From positions 124,001 to 188,000 of the forward strand of contig UQMF01000002.1 of assembly GCA_900542145.1 (NCBI GenBank): 64,000 nt of DNA, given 5' to 3'. The notes under the pieces are model-generated. The model was not told the origin of the DNA. It worked only from the letters and a program-made list of their open reading frames with translations, and ran no database searches. This DNA comes from an uncultured Oscillospiraceae bacterium (GTDB lineage: Bacteria; Bacillota; Clostridia; Oscillospirales; Ruminococcaceae). Made by a program: the position numbers and the translations under genes. Below are positions 17,387 through 25,490 of this stretch, piece by piece; positions within the stretch are counted from its first letter, which is position 1, and each line of letters opens with the position of its first letter.

Positions 17387-18910
17387 ATGGCGTTTGATTC
17401 AGATTTTGAGCAGAGAATGAGCAGTGCCCTGGAGGAATACCGCCGCAGCGACAGCGAAATGCGCATGAATGCGCCCGGCTCGGAGCCTGCTCCCAGACCA
17501 GAGGACAATCCCAGGCAGACCAGCGAAAAGAAGGAAGCGGTAGACGGCTCGGTGGAGATAACCTTCGACCCCGAGGGGAATACCGCCAACATGATACTGC
17601 ACAAGCCGTTCAACGGCGGCAGACCGATAACTCCGCAGGGCGTTATGGCGGAGCTTGCAAAAAAGGGGATAACCACCGGCATTGACGACCTTGACATCAA
17701 GGACATGGTGGAGGGCAAGGTGTACGACACTCCTATATGCATTGCCCGGGCGATTCCTCCCAAGCGCGGTGAGAACGGTCGCATAAGCTTCCGGTTCGAG
17801 AAGCAGCGCGTGCCCAAGCCGAAATATGACGAGTTCGGCATTGCGGATTTCCGTGAGCTTGACCTGATCGTTCCGATAAAGAAGGGCGAGGTTATCGCGG
17901 ATATAACTCCTCCCACTCCCGGAGAGCCGGGGCTGAATATTTTCGGCAGGGCGATAAAACCGGAGCCGGGAACCATGCCTAACATCACCGTGGGGAAGAA
18001 TACCCTCATGACCGCCGACGGAAAGAACATCGTTTCGGCGTGCAACGGGCATATAATCTACGGAACCGGCTGTTTCAACGTTGAAGACACCGTTACGGTG
18101 AAATCCGACCTGGATATCTCTGTGGGGAACATCACCTTCAACGGCGATGTCGTTATCAAGGGAAACGTTATGGAGGGATTCTCCATAAAGGCAGGGCGCA
18201 GCGTCCGTATCGAGGGCACTGCATTCAGCGCTTCCATAAACGCTGGCGGAAACATAATCATCAATGGCGGCGCGATAAATTCCCAGATCGACTGCGAGGG
18301 AGATGTGTCGATAGGGTTCTGCGAGAATACCACGATCAAGGCTAAGGGAAAGGTTGAGTCCGCGCAGTTTGCTTTCTGCGACGTGTTCTGTTATGGGGAG
18401 CTTATCGCCAAGGGGCGCACCGGCGTGATCACCGGGGGAAAGCTCACCTGCATGAAGAACGTCACCGCCGGAATCATCGGCTCGGAGAAGTACACCTCCA
18501 CTGAAATAAATATCGGCGACGGCTCTGTGACCTGCGCCCGGAAGCGCGATGCCGAGGCGGAGCTTGCATCTGCTAAGACGGCGTATTCCCAGGCGGCGAA
18601 GAACGTGGAGTTCCTCAAGACGCGTAAGAAGCGCCAGGGAGGGAAGCTCACCGACGTACAGAGCAAGCAGATGAAAACCGAAACCCAGAACAAGGTATTC
18701 TTCTCCGTCCGCTGCAAGGAGCTGGAGGAGCTTATCTCCCAGCTTGACGCCGACCTCAAGCACCGGGACGACCTGTGCGCCAGGGTAGGGACCGCGATTT
18801 ACCCGGGCAGCCATTTCTGCATAAACTACCTTTCGTTAGATGTTACTCAGGTATACAGCCGTTCCAGAGTCTGCGTCGTTGACAACGAGATACAGGTGGT
18901 ACCGTTATAA
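17387..18910 (+). CDS. FapA-like DUF342 protein
   Basis: A 507-residue protein of the FapA/DUF342 family. After a Pro/Glu-rich N-terminus (1-50), residues about 50-220 form the FapA N-domain. Residues about 230-375 form a right-handed beta-helix typical of the family (VVIKGNVMEGFSIKAGRSV, GNIIINGGAINSQIDCEGDV, ITGGKLTCMKNVTAGIIGS). A charged coiled-coil (about 385-460) and a short beta C-domain follow. Family members are linked to cell-envelope or polar assembly, but the biochemical role is not established. The ATG at 17387 is preferred over the open upstream extension. Its ribosome site is weak. Confidence 0.85.
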   Translation: MAFDSDFEQRMSSALEEYRRSDSEMRMNAPGSEPAPRPEDNPRQTSEKKEAVDGSVEITFDPEGNTANMILHKPFNGGRPITPQGVMAELAKKGITTGIDDLDIKDMVEGKVYDTPICIARAIPPKRGENGRISFRFEKQRVPKPKYDEFGIADFRELDLIVPIKKGEVIADITPPTPGEPGLNIFGRAIKPEPGTMPNITVGKNTLMTADGKNIVSACNGHIIYGTGCFNVEDTVTVKSDLDISVGNITFNGDVVIKGNVMEGFSIKAGRSVRIEGTAFSASINAGGNIIINGGAINSQIDCEGDVSIGFCENTTIKAKGKVESAQFAFCDVFCYGELIAKGRTGVITGGKLTCMKNVTAGIIGSEKYTSTEINIGDGSVTCARKRDAEAELASAKTAYSQAAKNVEFLKTRKKRQGGKLTDVQSKQMKTETQNKVFFSVRCKELEELISQLDADLKHRDDLCARVGTAIYPGSHFCINYLSLDVTQVYSRSRVCVVDNEIQVVPL

Positions 18911-18987
18911 AATTATATCCGCTCCGGCATGAGCCTGGGCGGATAATGATTACGCAAGAATGTAAACGATTAATCGGAGCACTGAAC

Positions 18988-19542
18988 ATGACTGACAAAA
19001 GACTTATCCGCACATGGAGCGGAGTTTTCTTCTCTCCGCTGGAACCCCACCCGGAGGATATCTGCCCGGAGGACATCGCTCATGCGCTGTCCCTGCTGTG
19101 CAGGGCGAACGGGCACTTCCGGTGCTTCTATTCGGTGGGGCAGCACTGCCTTGCCTGTGAAGCCGAAGCGCACGCCGCCGGACTTCCGCGCAGCGTCCGT
19201 ATTGCATGCCTGCTGCACGACGCCAGCGAAGCGTACATCTCGGATATTACGCGCCCGGTGAAGTTGGGGCTTCCGGAATACCGCGTGATAGAGAAGCGGC
19301 TCCAGGACACGATATACCGGCGCTTCGGGATAGACCCGGAGGATTCCGCGGTGATGTCCGAGGTAAGCCGTATTGACGATACTATGCTGTATCATGAATT
19401 CCTGGCGCTTGGCGGCTGCGCCCTGTTCGATGAGGCACCGCCGAAGATTACCGACCCGGAATTCGCGTTCCGCCCTTTTGACGAGGTGGAGGTGCAGTAC
19501 CTGAAAACACTCATGGAACTTTTAAATTCGGAGGAACAATAA
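18988..19542 (+). CDS. HD-domain phosphohydrolase (YfdR/YfbR-like)
   Basis: A 184-residue HD hydrolase, probably a nucleotidase. The motif order fits the family: TWSGVFFSPLEPHPEDICPEDIAHALS, then FYSVGQHCLACEAEA (metal-binding His), then ACLLHDASEAYISDITRPVK with the HD pair, and a later Asp in VSRIDD. The ATG preceded by GGAG is chosen over one 14 codons earlier with no ribosome site. The stop TAA shares its last base with the ATG of the GH2 gene, so the two genes are translationally coupled, although the functional link is not obvious. Confidence 0.85.
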   Translation: MTDKRLIRTWSGVFFSPLEPHPEDICPEDIAHALSLLCRANGHFRCFYSVGQHCLACEAEAHAAGLPRSVRIACLLHDASEAYISDITRPVKLGLPEYRVIEKRLQDTIYRRFGIDPEDSAVMSEVSRIDDTMLYHEFLALGGCALFDEAPPKITDPEFAFRPFDEVEVQYLKTLMELLNSEEQ

Positions 19543-22500
19543 TGACCGCGACCAACAGACTTTTTAACGACGGCTGGCAGTTCTGCCTGTGCGATATCGG
19601 CACCGGGATATCCTCCCTGGAGGGGAAGCGCTGGTACGACGTGGAATTACCGCACGACTGGCTGGTAAATGACACTGCAAACCTATACAAAACCGGCGAG
19701 GGCTGGTACCGCCGCAATCTGGATTGCACCGCCGGAATGCTGTCCGGGCGTGTGCTGCTGAATTTCGACGGGGTGTACATGAACTCCACCGTGTACGTCA
19801 ACGGCAGGGAAGCCGGCAGCTGGACCTACGGCTATTCCGCGTTCGAGTTCGATATCACCGACTTCCTCCGGGAGGGCAGCAACGAGATCATGGTGCGCGT
19901 TCAGCATGAAGCGCCGAACACGAGATGGTATTCCGGCGCCGGAATATTCCGCGATGTCACGCTGAAACTCCGCCCCGGAACCTATATCCGCACGAATGGC
20001 GTGTATATCCACTCCGACAAGCAGGAATCCGGCTGGAACACTGAGGTCGAAACCGACGTAGTGGGACTGGCTGCGGATATCCGCATGGTGATGGAGGTCA
20101 TCGACCCCTACGGGAATGTCGCCGCGGCAGGCAGCCTTGAGGCGAATTTCGGCGGCGGTGAGGAAACCTTCTCCACCAGCTTCGCCAACAGCGACCCTGT
20201 TCTGTGGGATATTGACGACCCTATGCTGTACACGCTGCGGATAAGCCTATACAGCGGCGAGGAACTCCTGGACTGCGTGAGCGAGAATTTCGGCTACCGC
20301 ACGACGGAATTCAGCCCGGACAGGGGATTCCTGATCAACGGCAGGGAAGTGAAAATGCACGGCGTATGCATGCACCACGACCTGGGCGCACTGGGAGCCG
20401 CGATGAACACCTCCGCGCTCACCCGTCAGCTGAGGATAATGAAGGAAATGGGCGTCAACGCTATTCGCACCTCCCACAATATGCCGGCGCGGCAGTTGGT
20501 GCAGCTTTGCGATGAGATGGGACTGCTGGTGGACAGCGAAGCCTTCGATATGTGGGAGAAACCCAAGACGGAGATGGACAACCACCGCTTTTTCGTGGAG
20601 CATGCCGAGCGCGATGTCCGCAGCTGGATAGAGCGCGACCGCAATCACCCCTGTGTGATAATGTGGAGCATAGGAAACGAGATAAACGACACCATCGATC
20701 CCCACGGACTGGATATCACCAGACGGCTGTATGACTACGTTCAGAAGTACGACCCCAAGGGGAATGCCGCCGCGACGATAGGCTCCAACTACATGGGCGA
20801 CGAGAATGCGCAGAAGTGCTCCGATGTGGTGAAGCTTGCCGGGTATAACTACTCCGAGTACCTCTATGACGAGCACCATGCGAAGTATCCCGACTGGTTC
20901 ATCTATGGCAGCGAAACTGCTTCCGCAGTGCGCTCAAGAGGAATTTACAGATTCCCGGCGGATACTCCGTCCCTTACCGGGGTGGACTACCAGTGCTCCT
21001 CCCTGGATAACAGCGTGGTGGGCTGGGGCTCTTCCGCGATGAAATCCTGGCGGCTGGACCGCGACTGCGGATTCTGCGGCGGTCAGTTCATCTGGACCGG
21101 ATTCGACTACATCGGCGAGCCAACGCCGTACAATACCAAGAACAGCTATTTTGGCATAGTTGACACCGCCGGATTCCCCAAGGATATCTACTATTTCTAT
21201 CAGAGCGTGTGGCTTTCTCCGGAGCAGAAAAAGGTACTGCACATCGTACCCTCCTGCTGGGATTTCACCCCCGGACAGGCGGTAGACGTTATTGTCTACA
21301 GCAACGCGCACCACGTTGACCTGTTCCTTAACGGAGAGCATATCGGCAGCCATGTTATGAATCTCGACACGGACGCGGAAATGCGCGCGCATTTCACCGT
21401 GCCATTTCAGCCGGGAGTTGTCCGCGCAGTAGGCGCCTATGAGGACGGCAGCGAGATTTCTGAGGTGCTGCGTACTCCGGCTGACCCGGCGGCGGTAGTC
21501 CTGAGGGCTGACCGGGATTCCCTGATGGCGGACGGAAGGGACATCGCATTCGTTGAGATATCCGCGGCGGACGTGAATGGCGTGGAGGTCGGAAATGCGC
21601 GCAACCGCATAAAGGTGGAGGTATCCGGAGCCGGACGTCTTGTCGGACTGGACAACGGCGATTCCACGGATTACGACAGCTACAAGGGCGACAACCGCAG
21701 GCTGTTTTCCGGAAAGCTGCTGGCTATGGTGGAGAGCACGCTGGAATCCGGCGATATCGTGGTGCGCGCGTATTCCGAGGGGCTGGAGCCTGCGGAGATC
21801 ACGCTGCGCGCAGAGGACTGCGGCAGCCCGGAGGGTGTGAGCGTAGTCAGTGAGAACGGATTCCCGGCTGCGCAGACGGAATACACCCGGGAGATTCCGG
21901 CGCGCCGCCTGGTTCCGGTAACGGATTCCTCCGTATTCACCCCGGAGCGCCCCACCGGTGAGCTGCGCGTGAAGCTGTTTCCGGAGGGCTGTACTTACAG
22001 CGACATCAAGTGGAGTGTAGTCCGCCGGAACGGCGTTGAAAGCAACCTTGCCACGGTGGAGTGGGACGGCGAAAAGGCGCTCGTCACTGCAAAGGGCGAC
22101 GGGGAATTCTGCGTGCGTGCGATGGTGCATAACGGCGCTGAGCATCCACAGGTCATCGAGGATATCTCGTTCCGCGCGGAGGGGCTGGGAGCCGCATTCA
22201 AGGACGCCTACGGATTCATCAGCGCGAACACTCTCGACAGCTCCAATGTGCCGACCAACATGATAGAGGACGGCGCAATATCCAACTTTGACGGGCGTAC
22301 TGTCATGACGTACAAGGACGTGGACTTCGGAAAGACCGGCTCGGAGATAGTGTCGATAAACATAGGAGCGTGCTTTGACGTGCCCGTGGAGGTCTGGGAG
22401 GGAATCCCCGGCGAGGGAACTCTGCTTTGCAGCGTGAAATTTGGCAACAACGGGCACTGGTGCGGATTCGCCGGACAGGATTTTCCGATGTCGCAGCGGC

Positions 22501-22940
22501 TTACCGGCGTGCACGACATCAGCGTTGTGATAAGCGACAGGATAATTTTCGGCGGAATCGGGTTTATTCCGGTGCAGCGCGCGTATGATACCAACTGGGT
22601 CGGCGAGGCTGACAGCGTTTACGGCGATGACTACAGCATTACCGGCAGGAGCGTGACCGGAATCGGCAACAACGTTATCATCAACTACGAGGGTCTGGAC
22701 TTCGGCGTTGCCGGCACGGACGAGCTTGTCATCAGCGGAGTCACCAGGAATCCGATGAACCAGATACAGCTGAGGTACACTCCGGAGGGCGGCTCCCAAA
22801 AGACCGTCCTGCTGGAATTCACCCAGGACGGCGGCAGGGAGCAGCGCTTCACGATTCCTGAGATAACCGGAGTCAACGATATCAGCTTTGTATTTATGCC
22901 TGGCTCGAGTTTTGATTTTGACTGGTTCAGATTCGAATGA
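19542..22940 (+). CDS. Glycoside hydrolase family 2 (beta-galactosidase-like) with C-terminal carbohydrate-binding-like modules
   Basis: An 1132-residue retaining glycosidase without a signal peptide. An N-terminal jelly-roll domain (WYDVELPHDWLV, GWYRR) and an Ig-like domain precede the TIM barrel from about residue 265. There the acid/base Glu is about 380 (MWSIGNEIND) and the nucleophile Glu about 458 (IYGSETASA). More Ig-like domains follow (about 560-790). The last 260 residues hold two related beta-sandwich modules, each with a V/L-DFG segment, ending in SFDFDWFRFE. The substrate may be a beta-galactoside, galacturonate or mannoside, which sequence reading cannot separate. A copy of its last module end lies in frame after the stop. 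Confidence 0.93.
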   Translation: MTATNRLFNDGWQFCLCDIGTGISSLEGKRWYDVELPHDWLVNDTANLYKTGEGWYRRNLDCTAGMLSGRVLLNFDGVYMNSTVYVNGREAGSWTYGYSAFEFDITDFLREGSNEIMVRVQHEAPNTRWYSGAGIFRDVTLKLRPGTYIRTNGVYIHSDKQESGWNTEVETDVVGLAADIRMVMEVIDPYGNVAAAGSLEANFGGGEETFSTSFANSDPVLWDIDDPMLYTLRISLYSGEELLDCVSENFGYRTTEFSPDRGFLINGREVKMHGVCMHHDLGALGAAMNTSALTRQLRIMKEMGVNAIRTSHNMPARQLVQLCDEMGLLVDSEAFDMWEKPKTEMDNHRFFVEHAERDVRSWIERDRNHPCVIMWSIGNEINDTIDPHGLDITRRLYDYVQKYDPKGNAAATIGSNYMGDENAQKCSDVVKLAGYNYSEYLYDEHHAKYPDWFIYGSETASAVRSRGIYRFPADTPSLTGVDYQCSSLDNSVVGWGSSAMKSWRLDRDCGFCGGQFIWTGFDYIGEPTPYNTKNSYFGIVDTAGFPKDIYYFYQSVWLSPEQKKVLHIVPSCWDFTPGQAVDVIVYSNAHHVDLFLNGEHIGSHVMNLDTDAEMRAHFTVPFQPGVVRAVGAYEDGSEISEVLRTPADPAAVVLRADRDSLMADGRDIAFVEISAADVNGVEVGNARNRIKVEVSGAGRLVGLDNGDSTDYDSYKGDNRRLFSGKLLAMVESTLESGDIVVRAYSEGLEPAEITLRAEDCGSPEGVSVVSENGFPAAQTEYTREIPARRLVPVTDSSVFTPERPTGELRVKLFPEGCTYSDIKWSVVRRNGVESNLATVEWDGEKALVTAKGDGEFCVRAMVHNGAEHPQVIEDISFRAEGLGAAFKDAYGFISANTLDSSNVPTNMIEDGAISNFDGRTVMTYKDVDFGKTGSEIVSINIGACFDVPVEVWEGIPGEGTLLCSVKFGNNGHWCGFAGQDFPMSQRLTGVHDISVVISDRIIFGGIGFIPVQRAYDTNWVGEADSVYGDDYSITGRSVTGIGNNVIINYEGLDFGVAGTDELVISGVTRNPMNQIQLRYTPEGGSQKTVLLEFTQDGGREQRFTIPEITGVNDISFVFMPGSSFDFDWFRFE

Positions 22941-22996
22941 TCGCTCGCCAGCCATCTGCCTGGCTTGAAATTTGACTTTGACTGGTTCAGATTTGA
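22899..22996 (+). repeat. Imperfect direct repeat spanning the GH2 stop codon
   Basis: The 38 bases at 22899-22936 (encoding PGSSFDFDWFRFE) recur at 22959-22996 with six differences. The period is exactly 60 bp, so the copy is in the same reading frame, 22 bases past the TGA at 22938-22940. Confidence 0.85.
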
Positions 22997-23027
22997 AAGA
23001 CAGCTGTATATCAATTGAATAAAAGAA

Positions 23028-23057
23028 CCGGATTCTGGGCAATTGTCCGGAGTCCGG
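23028..23057 (+). terminator. Possible terminator hairpin after GH2
   Basis: A 14-bp stem with three G-T wobbles (23028-23041 and 23044-23057) follows the GH2 gene. No T-run follows, so termination here is uncertain. Confidence 0.35.
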
Positions 23058-23062
23058 CTTGC

Positions 23063-23090
23063 TGTAACCAAATTGTAAGAATATTGTAAC
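23063..23090 (+). promoter_or_regulatory. Three TGTAA-type repeats with 11-bp period (WalR-like box)
   Basis: TGTAAC (23063), TGTAAG (23074) and TGTAAC (23085) are spaced exactly 11 bp apart, directly upstream of the promoter at 23101-23130. The known WalR/YycF box of Firmicutes is TGTWAH-N5-TGTWAH, so this fits an OmpR-family response regulator that controls cell-wall genes. Confidence 0.55.
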
Positions 23091-23100
23091 CAAAATACCC

Positions 23101-23130
23101 TTGCATTCTAGTACAAGTCTGTTGTATAAT
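23101..23130 (+). promoter_or_regulatory. Promoter of the NlpC/P60-like gene
   Basis: TTGCAT (23101-23106), an 18-base spacer and TATAAT (23125-23130). Confidence 0.65.
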
Positions 23131-23189
23131 AAACGCAGGACTAAACTCTACGCAAACGGACAGTATATGACAGAAGGGACGGTGCCTTC

Positions 23190-23807
23190 ATGAAGAATAA
23201 TATTATCCTTATACTTGTTGTTACAGTTATAAGCATTGCTGTGATTATAATAAGCGTTACGGTCAGCCTTGGCGGTCATTCCGATGACAGCAGTTTAACG
23301 CAGACTTCGGAGGAAACCTCCGGTACTACGAGCCGTACAGAGCCTGTTACCGACCCGGTTGTGATAACCAGCGAACATGAGCCGCCCCAGTCGGAGTCCC
23401 CGGTGGAGCCGGAGGATACCGCTGAATCCGTGGAGCCTGCCGCGGAGGACATCATCGCGCTGGCGCGTTCCCTTATCGGGACGGATTTCGCGGACGGCGG
23501 TGAAACCCCTGCGTCCGGATTCGACAACAGCGGATTTATTTACTACGTCCTCCGGGAGAACGGTTATATCACCTGCCCCAGAGGAGTTGCGGCGCAGTCA
23601 CAGATGGGTGCTCCGAAGGAATACAGCGATCTCGCCCCGGGCGACCTTGTGTTCTTCTCCGAGGGGGATTCGGCGGAATTCGGCGGAATATACACAGGCG
23701 GCGGAGTGATGATCGCCTGCCTTATGCCCGGCACCCAGGTCCGGGAGGTTGATATCACCACGAGTTACTATTCCAGCCACTTCTTCTGTGGCGTTGGGAT
23801 AATATAA
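23190..23807 (+). CDS. Membrane-anchored NlpC/P60-fold protein lacking catalytic residues
   Basis: A 205-residue protein with an N-terminal membrane anchor (about 4-27), a Ser/Thr/Glu-rich linker (30-85) and an NlpC/P60-like domain (about 88-205). The domain keeps the fold signatures (IALARSLIGTDFADGG, GVAAQSQMG, LAPGDLVFF, GGIYTGGGVMIAC). The nucleophile position reads FDNSGFIYYV, with Asn113 where the family has Cys, and the His of the HVGIY motif is Phe164. It is therefore probably not a peptidoglycan hydrolase but a binding or regulatory pseudoenzyme on the outer membrane face. Upstream TGTAA repeats suggest control with wall genes. No dead-gene features are seen otherwise. Confidence 0.8.
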   Translation: MKNNIILILVVTVISIAVIIISVTVSLGGHSDDSSLTQTSEETSGTTSRTEPVTDPVVITSEHEPPQSESPVEPEDTAESVEPAAEDIIALARSLIGTDFADGGETPASGFDNSGFIYYVLRENGYITCPRGVAAQSQMGAPKEYSDLAPGDLVFFSEGDSAEFGGIYTGGGVMIACLMPGTQVREVDITTSYYSSHFFCGVGII

Positions 23808-23815
23808 CAGGGAAC

Positions 23816-23845
23816 AGGAGCTGATTATTTCGGCTCCTTTTCTTT
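23816..23845 (+). terminator. Terminator after the NlpC/P60-like gene
   Basis: A 9-bp stem with one wobble (23816-23824 and 23830-23838) and a TTATT loop are followed by TTTCTTT. Confidence 0.8.
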
Positions 23846-23904
23846 ATGAAAAAATCGTGTTGTCTTTTGGGAAAATAATATCCGAAAAAAATATCGTTAC
23901 CTAC

Positions 23905-23933
23905 TTGAAAACGTTTACAAAGTATGCTATAAT
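23905..23933 (+). promoter_or_regulatory. Promoter of the GH26-like gene overlapping a cre/LacI-type operator
   Basis: TTGAAA (23905-23910), a 17-base spacer and TATAAT (23928-23933). TGAAAACGTTTACA at 23906-23919 matches the catabolite-responsive element consensus TGWAANCGNTNWCA at every position and overlaps the -35 box, a placement expected for repression by CcpA or another LacI-family regulator. Confidence 0.75.
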
Positions 23934-23994
23934 AAACGCATAACAATGTAATAACGCGCGTCAAGCGCTGATAAATCGAAAGGAATAACCACCA

Positions 23995-25440
23995 ATGGAA
24001 CAGAAGATCTATTCAGTTGAAATGGGCGCTGCCAAGTGCGCCGTAGACCTCGGCGACGGAAGCGAGCGCGGCGAGTACGTTAACCAGGATTATATCCTGC
24101 ACAAGATGGGCAGACCGCACCGCGCAATCAGCCTGATGTACTGCTACTACCCCCTGGACAAGACCTGGCCCGTCCGCGCCCGTGACGCATTCGCAGACCA
24201 GGAAGTAAGCTTCCAGTGGGATTACCCCTATGATGATTATTTCACCTATAAGGGCGGAATCGGCGGAACCACCGACGGCGAGCCTTTCACCTGCATGAAG
24301 GACGTGCGCCGCCACGGTCAGGACGTTATCATCACCCTTACCGTTGATCCGAACCTCACCGACGAGTACCTCATAAAGATCGCACAGGAACTGCGTACCT
24401 ACGGCAGAATGCAGCTGCGTATCAACCACGAGGCTACCGGCAACTGGTTCAGCTTCACCAAGCGCGCTACATACCAGCAGATCGCGGATTTCTATGTTCG
24501 CTTCCACAATATCATAAAGAAGGAAGCCCCGAACGTGTCCACTATCCTCTGCATAGGCGGTGTGGAGCACCCCGAAAAGGGCGGCGAGATCGAGATGGAG
24601 AAGGAGTTTGCAGACGCAGTACGCGCTACGGATATTTGGTCTGTGGACAAGTACATGAGCCTTCACTGGGGCTGGCCCTATGACGTCGCTGATGTAGGCG
24701 GCAACAGCTTCAGCAGAAGCAAGGTGGCTGATACCTATAATCTGACGAAGCTTTCCCAGAAGCGCTACAAGGAGCTTTGCGGCGGTGTCCAGAAGCCGAT
24801 GGTAATGAGCGAGTTCAACGCGGACGGCGACGTTACCGGTCCCTACGACCAGGCGGCTATGATCAGGGAATTCTGCGACATGCTGAAGAACGACCCCGAG
24901 CAGGGCTGGTTCAGCGGATTCACATTCTACCAGTTCCGCGACCGCGGCAGACTGGGACTTGAGATCGAGGACCCGAACAATCCCGACGTGGGAATCGAGC
25001 AGCCTGCTCTCCAGACCTACAAGGAGATTATCCACGATGATTATTTCTACCCGGCAGTAAAGCAGGGTGCGGAGATCGCGCTGCCTGCAAAACTCCGCTG
25101 GGGCGGCAGCGAGGACGCGACCGGTATTGCGATCCCTCTGCACTTCGACAAGAGTCCTGTATTCTGCGAGGCAACATTTGACGAGCCGCTGAACCTCATG
25201 ATGGAGATCAACGGCAAGTGGTTCTACAAGAGCCCCGAGGCAAAGACCATCGACTTCATGCCGGCATTCTTCGAGAAGCCCCTGGACGGCGCGGCTGACC
25301 TTACACTGAAGATATTCGCACCTCCTGCTTCCGGTGAAAACGATCCTTCCCAGGGCGAGGACTGGCAGACAAACTACTACACTACCATCAACAAGCTGCC
25401 GAACATCAGAATCAGATTCGCCCCTATCATTGAGGGCTGA
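23995..25440 (+). CDS. Clan GH-A glycoside hydrolase, GH26-like
   Basis: A 481-residue cytoplasmic protein (no signal peptide). The segment LRINHEATGNWFSF matches the GH26 acid/base motif (R..HE..G.WF), and PMVMSEFNADGD fits the strand bearing the nucleophile Glu. QGWFSGFTFYQFRDRG lies where the later barrel strands are expected. Residues after about 370 look like a beta-rich accessory domain. Family assignment is by motif only. It could belong to a newer GH-A family. The substrate is probably a beta-mannan or related oligosaccharide, given the true GH26 and GH5 genes nearby. The promoter carries a cre-like operator. Confidence 0.65.
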   Translation: MEQKIYSVEMGAAKCAVDLGDGSERGEYVNQDYILHKMGRPHRAISLMYCYYPLDKTWPVRARDAFADQEVSFQWDYPYDDYFTYKGGIGGTTDGEPFTCMKDVRRHGQDVIITLTVDPNLTDEYLIKIAQELRTYGRMQLRINHEATGNWFSFTKRATYQQIADFYVRFHNIIKKEAPNVSTILCIGGVEHPEKGGEIEMEKEFADAVRATDIWSVDKYMSLHWGWPYDVADVGGNSFSRSKVADTYNLTKLSQKRYKELCGGVQKPMVMSEFNADGDVTGPYDQAAMIREFCDMLKNDPEQGWFSGFTFYQFRDRGRLGLEIEDPNNPDVGIEQPALQTYKEIIHDDYFYPAVKQGAEIALPAKLRWGGSEDATGIAIPLHFDKSPVFCEATFDEPLNLMMEINGKWFYKSPEAKTIDFMPAFFEKPLDGAADLTLKIFAPPASGENDPSQGEDWQTNYYTTINKLPNIRIRFAPIIEG

Positions 25441-25450
25441 TAAAGCAAAA

Positions 25451-25483
25451 TACAGGGACGGAAATCCGCCCCTGTACTGTTTT
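25451..25483. terminator. Bidirectional terminator
   Basis: An 11-bp stem with one mismatch (25451-25461 and 25466-25476) is followed by CTGTTTT and preceded by AAAA, between the convergent GH26-like and DUF11 genes. Confidence 0.8.
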
Positions 25484-25490
25484 AATGGTT

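Noticed and set aside
22938..22940. Selenocysteine or recoding at the GH2 TGA
   Set aside because: The residues before the stop complete the domain, and the downstream copy is better explained by a tandem duplication. No selenocysteine-type hairpin was evident.
20934..23093. Minus-strand open frame of 719 codons opposite the GH2 gene, and similar long antisense frames at 4687-6198, 17399-18814, 51690-53174 and 60578-61945
   Set aside because: They mirror well-supported genes on the other strand. They lack family motifs and ribosome sites and arise from the G+C-rich codon pattern.
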